In this document: in pieces, positions 23,801-32,632 of the stretch
How the letters are laid out: each line of letters starts with the position of its first letter
How positions within the stretch are numbered: position 1 is the stretch's first letter
DNA from: Beroe forskalii
Taxonomy: Eukaryota > Ctenophora > Nuda > Beroida > Beroidae
Assembly: GCA_011033025.1 (NCBI GenBank)
Contig: WFMF01000041.1
Span: 640,706-704,705 of the forward strand
Length of the DNA: 64,000 nt
Direction: 5' to 3'
Program-made: the position numbers and the translations under genes
Notes under the pieces: model-generated
What the model saw: the letters and a program-made list of their open reading frames with translations, nothing else
What the model was told of the DNA's origin: nothing
The model's database searches: none

Positions 23801-24843
23801 CCTCATTTCCCTCCGACAGAAGTGGACCCAGGTAGAGGGACTGAAATAGTTCTCAGTGTTCAGTAACAGGGCTAATAGATGGGAGGTGAAGGACAGAGAT
23901 AGTTTTACACTTAAAACGTCAATTTACAGCAAAGGTTTAATGATTGTTTCTGTCATGTTTTAAAACCGCAGAGGGGCACCGTCAATGGTTTTCAAAAATA
24001 TGAACAAAATCCTGAACCACTGACATTGTTGACAGAAAGGATGACTCCGGCAGTCGCACAGCCTCGGGAAATCTCCTCCATCGCGACTGCGTATGCTAGG
24101 TATCCCATCCCAGCCCCTCCTAGCTCTTCCGGGGCAACCATACCCATCAGACCCATCTCACCCATCTTCTTTACCTGAAGCACACATAGCATAGTTCTTC
24201 GGAAAATCGCGTGTCATTTTTGGTTGATCAGAGCTTAGGCCACATCTTGAATCAAAGTATCATAGCACTCCGGAGTCCGGACGATAAACCTTTAACTCTC
24301 CTCATGGGAACTATAATAGTTTTGTTGATGGTGAGTAATATACCTTGAAGTTTTGCACCTTGTTACTACGTAAGACATGAGTCTATTTTAATCTACTAAC
24401 TACAGTACAGAAGTGCTGTAGTTTGGACCGTGCATATCTCAGGGTTAGAAAATGAACCATTATATGACATAAATGCAATGTGCATTCATAGATAACGCAA
24501 CCATGCAAGGTCATTTCTATAACTGTTCTCCTAACTATAGAGATATGGACGAATCAAATCGCAGCACTTCTGATCTGTGTTTTGTAGATTAGAATACCTG
24601 CTCTTCAGGGTAGTAGCTGTTCTTGTCCACATCCCAAGCAACTGGTTTCAACTCGTTTTCAGCAAAGTCCCAACACGTTTGTCTGAGCAGTTCTATGTCC
24701 TCTGGAAGTAGAGTTGTTGAAACACTCCTTACTGGTGTCACAGCTGGTGTCACTGCTGGTGTCATTGCTGGTGTCACAGCTGGTGTCACGTTCTGCACTG
24801 CCTGGCGCAGGAGGAGGGAGGGGCGACACACTCTACCCAGCAT
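5846..24843 (-). CDS. ACADS: Short-chain acyl-CoA dehydrogenase, mitochondrial (8 exons)
   Basis: Exons in transcript order: 24598-24843, 24025-24174, 23729-23840, 23319-23471, 22900-23069, 22602-22739, 6117-6269 and 5846-5998. All junctions are GT-AG and keep frame, giving ~424 residues, close to the ~412 of the human enzyme. The product oxidises short acyl-CoA to enoyl-CoA with FAD in mitochondrial beta-oxidation and passes electrons to ETF. Exon 1 has a basic, Ser/Thr-rich presequence containing a VTPA repeat ([19 protein letters not shown]). Family motifs seen: [108 protein letters not shown] and [15 protein letters not shown]. The Glu of YEGT is the catalytic base of the family. Intron 6 (6270-22601) is 16.3 kb, holds a Gypsy element and a nested gene, and its donor lies in a 36-bp tandem repeat. 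No disabling change was seen. Confidence 0.95.
6270..6662. other. ACADS intron 6, 3' end, no gene
   Basis: Intronic AT-rich sequence between exon 7 and the 5' LTR. The 4 bp directly before the LTR (aggt, 6659-6662) match the 4 bp after the 3' LTR. Confidence 0.6.
6663..7653 (+). repeat. 5' LTR
   Basis: About 991 bp, TG..CA ends. From about 7057 the 15-mer CTTGTTAACTATAAG and close variants recur about eleven times, spaced roughly 30-45 bp. Compared with the 3' LTR, the segment carrying CACGTG motifs and a TATATAAG box is missing. In its place is a stretch (~6930-7010) that twice repeats ggccatgtttatattagact, a sequence also found in the macoilin-intron inverted repeat. Confidence 0.88.
7657..7674 (+). 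promoter_or_regulatory. Candidate primer-binding site
   Basis: TGGTGGCCTCGGAACTCG begins 3 nt after the LTR end. It has the TGG start expected for pairing with a tRNA 3' CCA. The cognate tRNA was not identified. Confidence 0.4.
7743..9068 (+). CDS. gag: Gag polyprotein
   Basis: 441 residues, intact. The N-terminus (to ~100) is charged and helical. The middle (~125-290) has the capsid-like pattern of retrotransposon Gag ([60 protein letters not shown]). The C-terminus is Gly/Asn/Gln-rich with one zinc knuckle [13 protein letters not shown], spaced C-x2-C-x3-H-x4-C instead of the usual C-x2-C-x4-H-x4-C. Gag packages element RNA into cytoplasmic particles. The stop codon at 9066-9068 follows the frameshift signal at 9038-9044 by only 21 nt, so termination gives Gag and a -1 slip gives Gag-Pol. 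Confidence 0.9.
   Translation: MDLDIRVILEQLTTVIKEKTVVDSRISAAKGSLAGLEAGSPQIAEIENKLGALEKRCAELKVAESNILANISAKMEPQDQENRKIIHDDSQRGLNHASQVSENVGTPVGDGGVNPPCFSRPVFAKPEKPLKFEKGHNFTRFAKRFREHVLLCGLQGTRLDLYMLSYVQCEQTWEKLQGLDLTNSERVNIDLLIRRYTDELFPPLEATATRAELLSMRQKPGESVEQFGFRISDLASKAGYDSSQSMEDSCLNALITGASDPRVRERILENNVRDFRAAVKLATQTERIRGIQSSSHVVEVDNPLYSVGGEVKHQARNHSADFDEHGVNVVTRRSYSDVVAGVTGSIPRGNLFHNGGQQQNGGGVGFGQNFAGTGYNPPNFSNKVGSFRPSRMPSFQPGSQNNYTVSCWNCGGNHFRRNCPQLVSYGYNQRYPLNGYRMASQ
9031..9089 (+). promoter_or_regulatory. Programmed -1 frameshift signal at the gag-pol junction
   Basis: The heptamer TTTAAAC at 9038-9044 is read in gag phase as T_TTA_AAC, a canonical slippery sequence. Six nt later a stem can form between cggatg (9051-9056) and catccg (9084-9089), with an alternative inner hairpin caag/cttg (9058-9061/9069-9072). 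ggtatcc and ggatacc also flank the heptamer symmetrically. The pol frame is open from the heptamer, without a stop, into the protease, and it is the -1 frame relative to gag. Confidence 0.72.
9173..10391 (+). pseudogene. pol: Pol, protease and 5' part of reverse transcriptase
   Basis: Open in the -1 frame from the slippery site; the first Met is at 9173. The aspartic protease has [16 protein letters not shown] (the DTG catalytic motif) and a hydrophobic flap partner [14 protein letters not shown] begins at about residue 310 with [29 protein letters not shown] and [11 protein letters not shown]. The reading frame runs into the inserted element after GDKNLYST and stops at 10586-10588. RT is therefore cut before its catalytic aspartates. 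Confidence 0.88.
10392..11205. mobile_element. Non-autonomous insertion inside RT, 16-bp target duplication
   Basis: The 16-bp sequence aacctatactcaacaa occurs at 10376-10391 and again at 11206-11221, exactly where RT resumes, so this 814-bp segment is a later insertion. It has no coding capacity and carries repeated gaagata/ccgaagataa motifs near both ends and internally. A long target duplication without LTRs fits insertion by target-primed reverse transcription (SINE- or LINE-derived). I do not recognise the family and see no clear poly-A tail. Confidence 0.75.
11206..12649 (+). pseudogene. pol: Pol, RT palm/thumb and RNase H, frame-disrupted
   Basis: RT resumes with [11 protein letters not shown] and holds the catalytic YFVDDILVF block, then [36 protein letters not shown] and the RNase H start ([18 protein letters not shown]). 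Between about 11985 and 12135 the frame is lost several times. The downstream block [20 protein letters not shown] (RNase H end) is in a separate frame that ends at 12649. The copy is plainly non-functional. Confidence 0.86.
12600..14177. other. About 1.5 kb of non-coding sequence between RNase H and integrase, probable insertion
   Basis: Pol coding stops near 12600 and resumes at ~14178. The left edge has gtcgtgtaac inverted with gttacacgac within ~50 bp. The right edge (14080-14180) is packed with CACGTG-type motifs. An inner hairpin pairs tgtaactagcaaaaa (~13028) with tttttgcgagttaca (~13132). Short palindromes gcgcgaagcgcg and ccggccgaaggccgg lie near 13070-13125. No clear target duplication was found, so the exact ends are unknown. 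Confidence 0.5.
14178..16226 (+). CDS. pol: Pol, integrase with zinc-binding and GPY/F modules
   Basis: An open stretch of 682 codons, separated from RNase H. The H-H-C-C zinc module is [26 protein letters not shown]. The catalytic core has aspartates in [10 protein letters not shown] and [13 protein letters not shown] and the glutamate in [17 protein letters not shown] (the D,D-E triad that joins element DNA to chromosomal DNA). A GPY/F module follows ([26 protein letters not shown]). The last ~190 residues are Ser/Thr/Pro-rich and look disordered. No chromodomain and no envelope-like frame was seen. The first codons are inside the preceding insertion edge, so the true N-terminus of the domain is uncertain. 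Confidence 0.88.
   Translation: MAGTANGAKNNCNCDLQLCKNDDTRCHVVNSVTNSSSSVSLDSLPSREEIKKAQEDDDIVSKVIEWVKKGEKPKSVQVNRCPKELLSYWKQFPQLSMKDGLLRRKWHDTKDHKKDRELIIVPESLQETVMGKIHSGESCHAGVANSLELCRRNFYWPQMEECIKLWVGACYKCAETKAPTRYAKAPLQHILFHTFNDGVEIDHIEPEKVGLTARRNKFILTITDCWSNYLVAIPTRTQKAEESISLIRRHWVEKFGVPHEMMADNHPSFKSKFFNTVLAAFDCKLTHGQPYVSRTTGRAERSNRRINTAMRAALPEKCYKDWDLYLGRVVFSLNCLKNRHTGYSSNFLVFGKELNTPLSMLAETRKDFELEPIKAGDYDLKAWEIYKNCKEITRRVRQNAEADFCYSQRYHDKNLKGPFFEEGEEVFIMIQCPMHKFGPRWVGPYKITRKVSDHLYEVTLPNGEEKICNISKLKRYVRNRYSPKAAESSNTEENVLEGRVTSSPLPQFIELEADSDSDNDLEFVGISNRPSLEPRRTPNRVLFPQSSSREQTPIITSTPRGNAETEPPVESSRSGTSGVSSGLPENSGQTTRSQYHSLDDQDDSLSTVNLSPQGDSTVVHTPTPPRRSTRERRAPDRYGYGNVNWVAPQNTRLSPPHMTQNLITRSLGFDPFKGLLAQEGWN
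16409..16417 (+). promoter_or_regulatory. Candidate polypurine tract
   Basis: Purine-rich cgggagaga directly abuts the 3' LTR start, and another purine run aaaagaaaaa lies just upstream. The position fits priming of plus-strand synthesis. Confidence 0.45.
16418..17441 (+). repeat. 3' LTR
   Basis: 1024 bp, TG..CA ends. It keeps a promoter-like segment that the 5' LTR lacks: CACGTG motifs at ~16730-16775 and a TATATAAG box at ~16796-16803. About a dozen CTTGTTAACTATAAG repeats follow (16855-17280). The 4 bp after it (aggt) match the sequence before the 5' LTR. Confidence 0.9.
17442..19249. other. ACADS intron 6 between the Gypsy element and the nested gene
   Basis: No supported exon. Short open frames around 17731-18230 show no recognisable motif. 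The stretch includes the inverted-repeat element at 18506-18820 and C-rich runs near 19045-19070. Confidence 0.5.
18506..18820. mobile_element. Inverted-repeat (MITE-like) element
   Basis: The left arm (tttgaatttctattatc..aaattaggaggcgcaatc) is mirrored on the right by gattgctcctcctaattc..gataatagaaattcgaaa. The total is ~315 bp with a small internal hairpin ttttactcttgcaagagtaaaa. It has no coding capacity. Confidence 0.5.
19250..21971 (+). pseudogene. Secreted papain-like protease fused to C-type lectin and sushi domains, interrupted
   Basis: The first part (19250-~20150) has a signal peptide ([19 protein letters not shown]), a propeptide region and a C1A peptidase domain. Visible are [12 protein letters not shown] (oxyanion Gln135, nucleophile Cys141), GCSGG and AHIQLLVGY with the catalytic His near 286. 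An inverted-repeat element (20155-21270) then intervenes. The frame resumes at ~21271 with [15 protein letters not shown], the family's NSWG..WG..GY block, where Ser or an earlier residue stands in the Asn position. Next comes a C-type lectin-like domain ([44 protein letters not shown]) and a C-terminal sushi repeat with four Cys ([23 protein letters not shown]). I find no donor in the right phase to splice out the insert, so this copy may be dead unless the insert sits in an old intron. The gene is nested antisense in ACADS intron 6. Confidence 0.75.
20155..21270. mobile_element. Non-autonomous DNA transposon with ~26-bp terminal inverted repeats
   Basis: The ends are inverted copies (24 of 26 positions by eye): TAGGGT, three variable bases, then gcggggtaactttgaac. 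The motif ggggtaactttgaac also recurs internally in both orientations (for example ~20190, 20227, 20743, 20889, 21047, 21068). No transposase frame and no unambiguous target duplication was seen. It splits the papain domain of the nested gene. Confidence 0.65.
22491..22632 (-). repeat. Four-copy 36-bp tandem repeat spanning the ACADS exon 6 donor
   Basis: Units start at 22491, 22527, 22563 and 22599 and are almost identical. On the minus strand each carries the last ~27 nt of exon 6 plus the donor CAG|GTATAG. Only the exon-proximal donor (exon end at 22602) keeps the ACADS frame, because reading through it meets TAG in the next codon but one. Confidence 0.9.
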
Positions 24844-25321
24844 AGTGAGCTACAGTAGAAATAGAGTTTATAGTTTGATAGAAATAGATAAGAATTAGCA
24901 AAATATTCGGGATAATGTATTCAAGATTTCTAGACTCCTATTTATTCAGTCCACGGCGCTGTAGAATATGCAACTCATTTCTCATATTTAATTAAGCTTC
25001 AAGGTACACAATCGTTGTCTATTGATTAAATACCTAAATACCGTTCATAATAATATTAAGTTTTATAAAATATATGAATCTAATTTTGATCGAATATTAC
25101 AAAAGACTCCATGGCCCCGCAAAAAAGTAACATCTTCTGTCAGATTTCATAGAGCCACATCTTCGTAACCTGACTTTAATTTTTTTCTAATGCAATAAGG
25201 ATTTTTTGGGGTCATAATCAAATTCAAGCTCCCCTAAATGAATCACGGTTTAATGAAAATCACATCCGCAGGTTGCACAATTCACTTTCTTTGATTCCGT
25301 TTCGTTGGAGAAGTCTCTGAG

Positions 25322-26107
25322 ATGCTGACTAGGTTGTTGGTTGTTTCCCTGCTCGTGTCCCTGGCCTTAGCACAGCGCGGTGGTAGAGGCAAAGGCAATG
25401 CTGCCAAAGACGGGGCCCGAAAAGAAGCTGTGAGAGAAGGAGCTGAAGATGACAGAGAGTCGGTGAAAGACGCAGATCCTCTCGATCTCTCCATGAGATC
25501 TAAAGTACCGAGTCTACCAAAGCAAACAGAGCTCATGCAAGATGAAAATGTTGAGTTTGGACCTCTTCACAGACGGTTCAGTGGAGATGACAGCAGCCAG
25601 ATGTCATGTAGGGGCACTGTACACGGTATGACTCCAGAAGGTGGCCGTCCTTACTTCCGGTACATCAAGGTCAACACATCCTCGTGTCTTGAAAGGAACA
25701 TCATTTACCCAGACGACTTGCAATACTCCTACGAACTGCAGGAATCCGTGTTTGAAACCTGGAATATCACTGTGACACGACTCATCTTTGCTGGAGACGA
25801 CAAGAAAATGGCTTTCAAAATACCCAAGCGGATCTCAAAACCCGGCAAGGTGGTGATGGAAATAGGCTACGATGACATCCAGTTCCGGGGAAACAACAGA
25901 CCAGATGAAATGCCCACCTACTTCGGCTTCGCTGCCTTCTTCCCCCCAATGGACCAGCAAGTCAAGTGGACAGTGGAGTGGCAAGTGGAGGCTTGCAGAC
26001 CTCTGCATGACAGCTGTAAGGGGTACCACAAGGATCGCCAAGTCACATACGACAAGAATGCTTTCCCAATTGAAGACGACGCATTTGAAGTGTGGGAAAG
26101 AGTATGA
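25322..26107 (+). CDS. Secreted orphan protein, single exon
   Basis: 261 residues. Residues 1-17 are a clear signal peptide (MLTRLLVVSLLVSLALA) followed by QRGGRGKG. Residues ~20-85 are charged and probably disordered. Residues ~90-255 look like a compact beta-rich domain with four Cys (MSCRGTVHG, SSCLERNI, EACRPLHDSCKGY), many aromatics (GRPYFRYIKVN, FAAFFPPMDQQVKWTVEW) and N-glycosylation sites NTS and NIT. There is no transmembrane segment or catalytic motif. An ATTAAA (~26164) lies ~60 nt after the stop. The ATG is only ~480 bp from the divergent ACADS start, so the two may share a promoter region. I do not recognise the family and assign no function beyond probable secretion. Confidence 0.7.
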   Translation: MLTRLLVVSLLVSLALAQRGGRGKGNAAKDGARKEAVREGAEDDRESVKDADPLDLSMRSKVPSLPKQTELMQDENVEFGPLHRRFSGDDSSQMSCRGTVHGMTPEGGRPYFRYIKVNTSSCLERNIIYPDDLQYSYELQESVFETWNITVTRLIFAGDDKKMAFKIPKRISKPGKVVMEIGYDDIQFRGNNRPDEMPTYFGFAAFFPPMDQQVKWTVEWQVEACRPLHDSCKGYHKDRQVTYDKNAFPIEDDAFEVWERV

Positions 26108-26730
26108 AAATGACTCCGTATTTATCATTATAATTATCAAGTACAAGTGAAGAACTATAAAATTATTAAAAAAATGTGATTATATCCACTTTCCAGTGAC
26201 TTATGACTATTATTAATAGTAACTTAGTAAGATTCAGCTGAATATCAGCTGCGGTACCAATATTTCAAATTAGTGATCATCTTACCAGTGTAGTGTATAC
26301 TGTAGTGTATACTGATATATGGATGGCCCTAGCTAATGGATGAACAGATTTAATTTATACAGAAAATTCCAGTTTATCTGGTAAAAATCTCAACAGTTGG
26401 TTTTTGAATAAATTAAAGTATCCATCATTATTTATTTCGTCATTAATGATTGAATGATCTTCGTCTTTGAATTTGAAATATAATCTAACTAGCAGTGGGC
26501 CAATGAATAATTTGAATGATAATTGATAGCCTGGATGGGGATGTTCCGCTGAAGCACCCACCACCTACAACAGGGGCTCGGGCAATAGCTCATGAAAGCT
26601 CTTGTCTTGGGACTGTAAGCGGAACAAAGCAGGGGTCAGGGTATTAATGATCCGGCAGTGCACGCGCTGGGCTGGCCATTGCCAGTAAAGTCTTGAGTAC
26701 ATAATATGTACTAAGACTTACTGTGTTATT

Positions 26731-26797
26731 CAATTACATTAATTGAACTTATTAAACATAATATTATTATGTTGATTAAGTTCAATTAATGGAATTG
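26731..26797. repeat. 67-bp imperfect palindrome
   Basis: The 32-nt arms (caattacattaattgaac.. and ..gttcaattaatggaattg) pair with three mismatches around a 3-nt centre, att. Confidence 0.8.
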
Positions 26798-27879
26798 AAA
26801 TGGCAAAATTCACAGAGGAATTATAAAGACCGTGAATTACCTATAAATACTGTATCGTGACCAGTCTAATTCTACCTAGATAGTAGACAGCTTAATTTGG
26901 TAAGTTCTACTCTCATCCAATTGCTCAAAAGGGCAACAAACAAGTTTGATATCCGATGGCTTTCAGAACCCCAGCAAGTGATTTTGGTCTTTTGTCGTCA
27001 TAAAATACAGAGTATGATAATGAAACAAGGTTTTAAGTAACCAAAAGTCCCAATGCTGTACACACAATCACACTATCTGGGGGGGGGGCCAACGCTCTTT
27101 TAGGCTCCGAGGATAGAAAAATTCTCAAAAGAGCCCTAGAAATTGGGGCCTAAAAGAGCCTAAAAGAGCCATTCGTGTGAAATGATCAGAGTTTTCCCAG
27201 AATAATGTTTCTTCACAGATCAGGTACAGTGTTGTGAAATCTTAACTGATCATTAGTGTACTGTGTACTTGCCGTAGTACACACACACACACAAACACTG
27301 TAGAATTGAAGGTGATGATATCAAATTAATCCAATTTCAATGAAAATGTTTAGACAAGCAACGATCCACAATGATTTTGTTTCATCCTTTGTGGCTTTGT
27401 TGCTTTTCCAAATTTCCAATTTCATGCCCAACAGTAATCTGGTAGTATCATTACCATTATTTCCTGGTAATCCCTTTATTTGCCGGCATCTTATCCATAA
27501 AATGAAAAAAACTCTACTTTCTTACTTTATTTCACAGTTAAGAAGGTCGATGATTTTGCTGAATATCTTTGTTTGAATTTCATTTTCACACACAATTTGC
27601 TGATATTTTTACTATGTGCTGTTCATTGTTGAGGTCTTGGGTATATGCTCCAGTAATTTCGGTTGCCTATTGTATAATGTACAATGTTATTCGTGCAATT
27701 AATTTCATGTGTTCTTTAAGTATAACCATATAATATATATATGGTCGCTATACAAGATGCTAGGTATTATCCATTAGCAGAGGCAATATAGGTCTGACCG
27801 ACCCTATATTCTAGAATTGACCCAATCCATATGGTTGCAAAAGGGCGTATGAGCCAATAGACGTTACAATTGATTCAGC

Positions 27880-28270
27880 CTTGAAAATCTACCTACTAAG
27901 CACTATCTCGGATCAATTTTGAGAATTTACCTATCAAGCACTATCTAGTTCCCTTTCGGTCTTCGGACCTGCCCACCTTTTGGAGAGTGAATCTGAAAAT
28001 TTACTCAAAATTCTGAAAATTTACCAAATAATAAGCACTATCTCGGATCACATTTTTTAGTCGTTCGGGTCGTTCCTCAAAAATGGTCGCCAATTTTTGA
28101 AAATCTACCTACTAAGCACTATCTCGGATCAATTTTGAAAATTTATCTATCAAGCACTATCTAGAATAAATTTTAAAAATTTACCTACTTAAAGGTCAAA
28201 AATGTACCTAAAGTCCTGAAAATTTACCTACAAATGTGAAAATTTACCTAATAAGCATTATCTCAGAGTC
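27880..28270. repeat. Degenerate AT-rich tandem repeat
   Basis: Units built from gaaaatttacctactaagc and actatctcggatcaatttt recur about six to eight times with variable spacing. There is no coding potential. Confidence 0.6.
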
Positions 28271-29325
28271 GTCCAAAAAGGGTCACACATAAATTCCAAG
28301 AATATACCTAACAGAAATTTGCCCTCCATTCAACGGTATAATTTGCCCTCCAAAAAGGTAAAAACTAAAAGTGCCCTCCCAAAGAATTTTCAAGGGTTGG
28401 CAGTGGCATATTTATAACAAAATAGTGTACCAATTTTCTAATTCAAAGACGTTTACCCTAAACCCCACATTGACCCAGCTCTTGGTCCATATTGTCGAAT
28501 GCCTCAGCTTGTCAAGGTACCATCGTGGTTACTCCTGTAAAGATAATCTGAAAGATCTCATTTATGGGAGCAAACAATTGGGAGCTGTGTTGCATCTAAT
28601 CTATGTGGAGCTCATTGAGGAAGCTGTGGGAACTAATGAGAGCTTGTGGGAGCTGCATGGCTAAAGATTAAGAAACCTTGGTTGCTATTGGCTGGTGAAT
28701 TCTACAATTCTATGGAGCTGGGGTTATTTCGCAAGTTCATCAATAGATCAAATGAAGCCTCGTTTTATACACAACCTAACTTGATTTTCAATTTAAAATG
28801 GTTTTACAATCGGGTGTTCACTCCCAGTTCTCACTGACTCACTGTAGCTATAAGCTAGCACCCCGCTCTTGATCGTTTAAATACATAATATACTCATATA
28901 ATATGCCTATCAAAATAATTGTTGACACGCATAATATGCTCTAAAATATCATAAACAAAATTAAGGGTGAAAACGGACTTTTCCGCAAAGGCGTTATTGA
29001 CTTCTATCTGAGCCCAGGAAGGTCGTAGCTTCTTATTATTGGTCTTAAAGTTAGGTATTGGTCAGAAAGAAGCCCAATAGCCATGCTTATCCTTAAATAT
29101 ACGGATTTTGGAACAATTTATATACAAACAAACGTTTACACGCTGTTCATTGATTTCGATGTCCGATTGGGAATCCAAGACATCAAGAAACTGGAAATCA
29201 CCCAACGTACTTTACACGCTACGTTGCTACATCATTGATTTCCTACCAGGAAAGTTGAAAAGACTTTGTCTTATGTCTCTCCAGAGGTACAGAAAGCGAT
29301 ATGCAATAATAGTCTAGAAACTTGA

Positions 29326-30213
29326 CTATTGCGCTTCGTTTGCGCCCAAAACGAAGTCTCTACGACCTTCCCGAGCTAAGTTATGAAATATCAAGCCTGC
29401 GCATAACCTTAAGAAAAAGGGAGTGGTCAATATCGACTTGTCGCCATCTAGATCAGATGTCGTGACCGAACCAATTCGATTCTACATGGTCTAAAGACCT
29501 AGCAACCGTCGATAAATCGCTTCAAACACAGGTTACTAACGGATTTTCGAAAATCACTGAAAATTTGCTTCGCGTATGGCTTAAAAACTGTTTTTCGGTC
29601 ATAACTTTTTCTCTGATCATTTTAGGGCATATGTTTATCAACAAGTCGTATATAAACACGGCCATTGCGCTTCGTTTGCGCCCAAAACGAAGTCTCTACG
29701 ACCTTCCTGAGCCAAGTTATGAAAAATCAAGCCTGCGCATAACCTTAAGAAAAAGGGCGTGGTCAATATCGACTTGTCGCCATCTACATCAGATGTCGTG
29801 ACCGAGCTAATTCGATTCTACATGGTATAAAGGCCTAGGAACCGTCGATAAATCGCTTCAAACACAGGTTACTAACGGATTTTCGAAAATCACCGAAAAT
29901 TTGCTTCGCGTATGGCTTAAAAACTGTTTTTCGGTCATAACTTTTTCTCTGATCATTTTAGGGCATATGTTTATTAACAAGTCGTATATAAACACGGCCA
30001 TTGCGCTTCGTTTGCGCCCAAAACGAAGTCTCTACGACCTTCCTGAGCCAAGTTATGAAAAATCAAGCCTGCGCATAACCTCAAAAAGGGCGTGGTCAAT
30101 ATCGACTTGTCGCCATCGAGATCAGATGTCGTGACCGAGCTAATTCGATTCTACATGGTCTAAAGGCCTAATAACCGTCGAGAAATCGCTTCCAACACGG
30201 GTTGCTAACGGAT
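29326..30213. repeat. 336-bp tandem repeat, ~2.6 copies
   Basis: gcgcttcgtttgcgcccaaa recurs at about 29331, 29667 and 30003, and cttcgcgtatggcttaaaaa at ~29569 and 29905, each 336 bp apart. The short open frames inside the copies are nearly identical to each other and are repeat artefacts. Parts (acgaagtctctacgacctt, atgtttattaacaagtc) are related to the inverted repeat at 33062-35292. Confidence 0.85.
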
Positions 30214-30738
30214 GGCATTTTTTGGACATTTCGTCTTGGACTACTTGTTGCAAAGAATGAGACAGTAGCCTTTTAGTCAATACCCATTCTTTCCTTTTTT
30301 CAATTATGCGTGTTCGGGGGACTAGGAGCAAAACGTCTTGAAATCCCAAAGATGACTCGGTTGTTCTGGTGAATTAATAATGAAAGATGACGTATTGCTT
30401 TGATAGCTAAATATGAATATAACGTCTGTTGTCACTCCTCACTATATTGCCAATTCTTTCCCCGCGACTATATATTCGGTGAGTAATGAAATGGTAGTTC
30501 ACTTCTAAACCGGGTTACAGTGATGTAAACCCCACGCACATGAGCAATGGACGGTTCAAACGTGTCATCAACTAGCTACATTGTGATATGATAATGACGA
30601 CATCTTATTACCGCCTATTTCTCGTGCGGTGATGGATTTCATCACAATATATTGTACTAATTGAGCGTTATATGTGTATGTTACTATGTAATATATGTTT
30701 CATAAACGAATGTACATTTTAGTAGTGCAACTGTTATT

Positions 30739-30801
30739 AATAGTGGTGTAGAACCTAGTAATAGCGGTGTAGAACCTAATAATATCGGTGTAGAACCTAG
30801 T
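30739..30801. repeat. 21-bp tandem repeat, 3 copies
   Basis: Variants of aatagtggtgtagaacctag start at 30739, 30760 and 30781. Confidence 0.85.
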
Positions 30802-32632
30802 AATAGTATCAAAGTGGCCCTGACTTCCACTTCCAGTGACTTTCACTTCCAAATTACTGGCTGTCACCTGAAGTGCTGCTCTTGAAAACCTAGATTGTCA
30901 CTCACAGTGACACTCAAAGTGTCACCTTAAGTGGCACTCTTAGTGACACACGAGTGAAACTCAAGTGACATAAAAAGTTCGTTATCACTCCAGGATTAAG
31001 GAAAGTCACGATGTCGATTCAAGGGAAAAAGCATTGGGTTACAGTTATAATGCATTGTGGTGAATAGAATCTGAACTAGCCCGTAATAGCTAATGATGTG
31101 CATAATAGATCGTTAGAGATGGTGTAATAAACAAAGACTCAAAGACTCTGAGCCTGCCAATCAGAGATTCTAATTAGATGGGGTTATAATTGCACAATTA
31201 ATCGTACATTATACTTAAATTGCATAAAACGGGCACGATACCTTGTAGCTTCAGTATAAAAGTCCAAATTTCATGACTATACATTGACCCCAGTGGACAA
31301 CACATATTTACACCATCGATTAGGGAGCCCAAAGCATTTCAAACTTTAACTGTGTTTGTGTCATTAGCCTAATATATGTTGTGAGTTACATTCTTTCTAC
31401 ATACCGTGTATTCAATTATGTCATTAAGTATCCGTTACAGTTTACAGCGTTTTGTACGTTACAAGTTCAACTTGATTTATTATAGTGCAAGTCTTTGTAT
31501 GGTAGACTAACAATAATTTGATGGTAACTCAAAGAAAATGTCTATGTCTTTTACGTCAAATGTCGTTTATGGACATTTCCAAAATGTAGAAATAGCATTT
31601 GTTGGTATGGCTGTGTAAAGTTAACGCAGTACAATGTAAGATTATTGTGATTATTTCACAAAAGTGGACACTTTCGAGTTTCGGGTCAATTTTTCAAACT
31701 GCAGGCTCTTATTGCTACTCAACTGTTTTTTCATCGAATAGAATAGTAATGCACAATTTGCTTTGGAGTTCAGTATATCACAGCACTAATCCTATATAAC
31801 CTAGTTTTGTAGTTTCTATGTTTTGCTTCGAGGAAACCCTACTCAGCTACTCTCACACTTCTTTCAATTGCAATTAGCCGAACCCGCAGGGCCAAATAAT
31901 AATGAAGGGATATACACGAAATCGTTCTTTTATGCACATGAAATATGATAGCAACTGTAGGGCCATGTGCCTACTACTGCTTTATATGTACTCGTTAGTA
32001 GGCAATACAGGGGCTACCCAAAACAAAAGCTAATGATATCCTTACTCAATATCTCAGAGTCCTTTTGAGCTTTAATTATCATTTTATGTGAGCACTTGAG
32101 GTCTAATTTTAAGGCTAAAGTGGGTGAAAAATGAGGCTGGAATCGATTCTAAGATGAAAGGCGTATTCTGGAATAGCCATGTGGCCGAAAGGTGTCGTGC
32201 GCTGAATTATTGCCATTTGTGCTGCGCGCGCCGTCTTATCCATGTGTATCAAACCAATATTTTAGACTAATTTTGACTATAATTATCTCAAACTTACAAG
32301 AAACTTTTGTCATGAAAGCCCGGCCTAATTGAATCAATTGTCTTTTTGGCATTCATTGTCTAAGGTTTGTTTTATTAGCATCACCTTGACTATATTTGGC
32401 GTGGCGCGCGTTCTTGCGGGCATATTTTGGACTTTATGGAACGCGCGACGAAAATCAGTGGTTGCAAAATACACTCCTTTTAGTAACCCTTGATTATTTA
32501 TAGAAAATTAAAAAATGTTTAGTTTATTAATTAAGCGATGATCCATATTTGTATTAAATTTTAACCTGCAATTAGCTGTCTTAACATGACGTCTTTCGTC
32601 CTCGTTGTAATTCTACAACATGCTCATTTCAG

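Larger units (their letters stand above)
26108..32632. other. 6.5 kb without a recognised gene, repeat-rich
   Basis: Contents seen: an inverted repeat at 26731-26797, a G run at 27081-27089, AT-rich degenerate tandem repeats at ~27880-28270, a 336-bp tandem array at 29326-30213, a 21-bp repeat at 30739-30801 and a run of GTGACA/CACTC-type repeats at ~30815-30970. Open frames such as 28371-28664 carry no motif I can name. N-terminal macoilin exons, which should encode membrane segments, were looked for here and not found. Confidence 0.5.

Noticed and set aside
29565-30134. Two nearly identical hydrophobic open frames (MLRVWLKNCFSVITFSL..)
   Set aside because: They are the same position in successive 336-bp tandem units; copies of a repeat, not genes or macoilin membrane exons.
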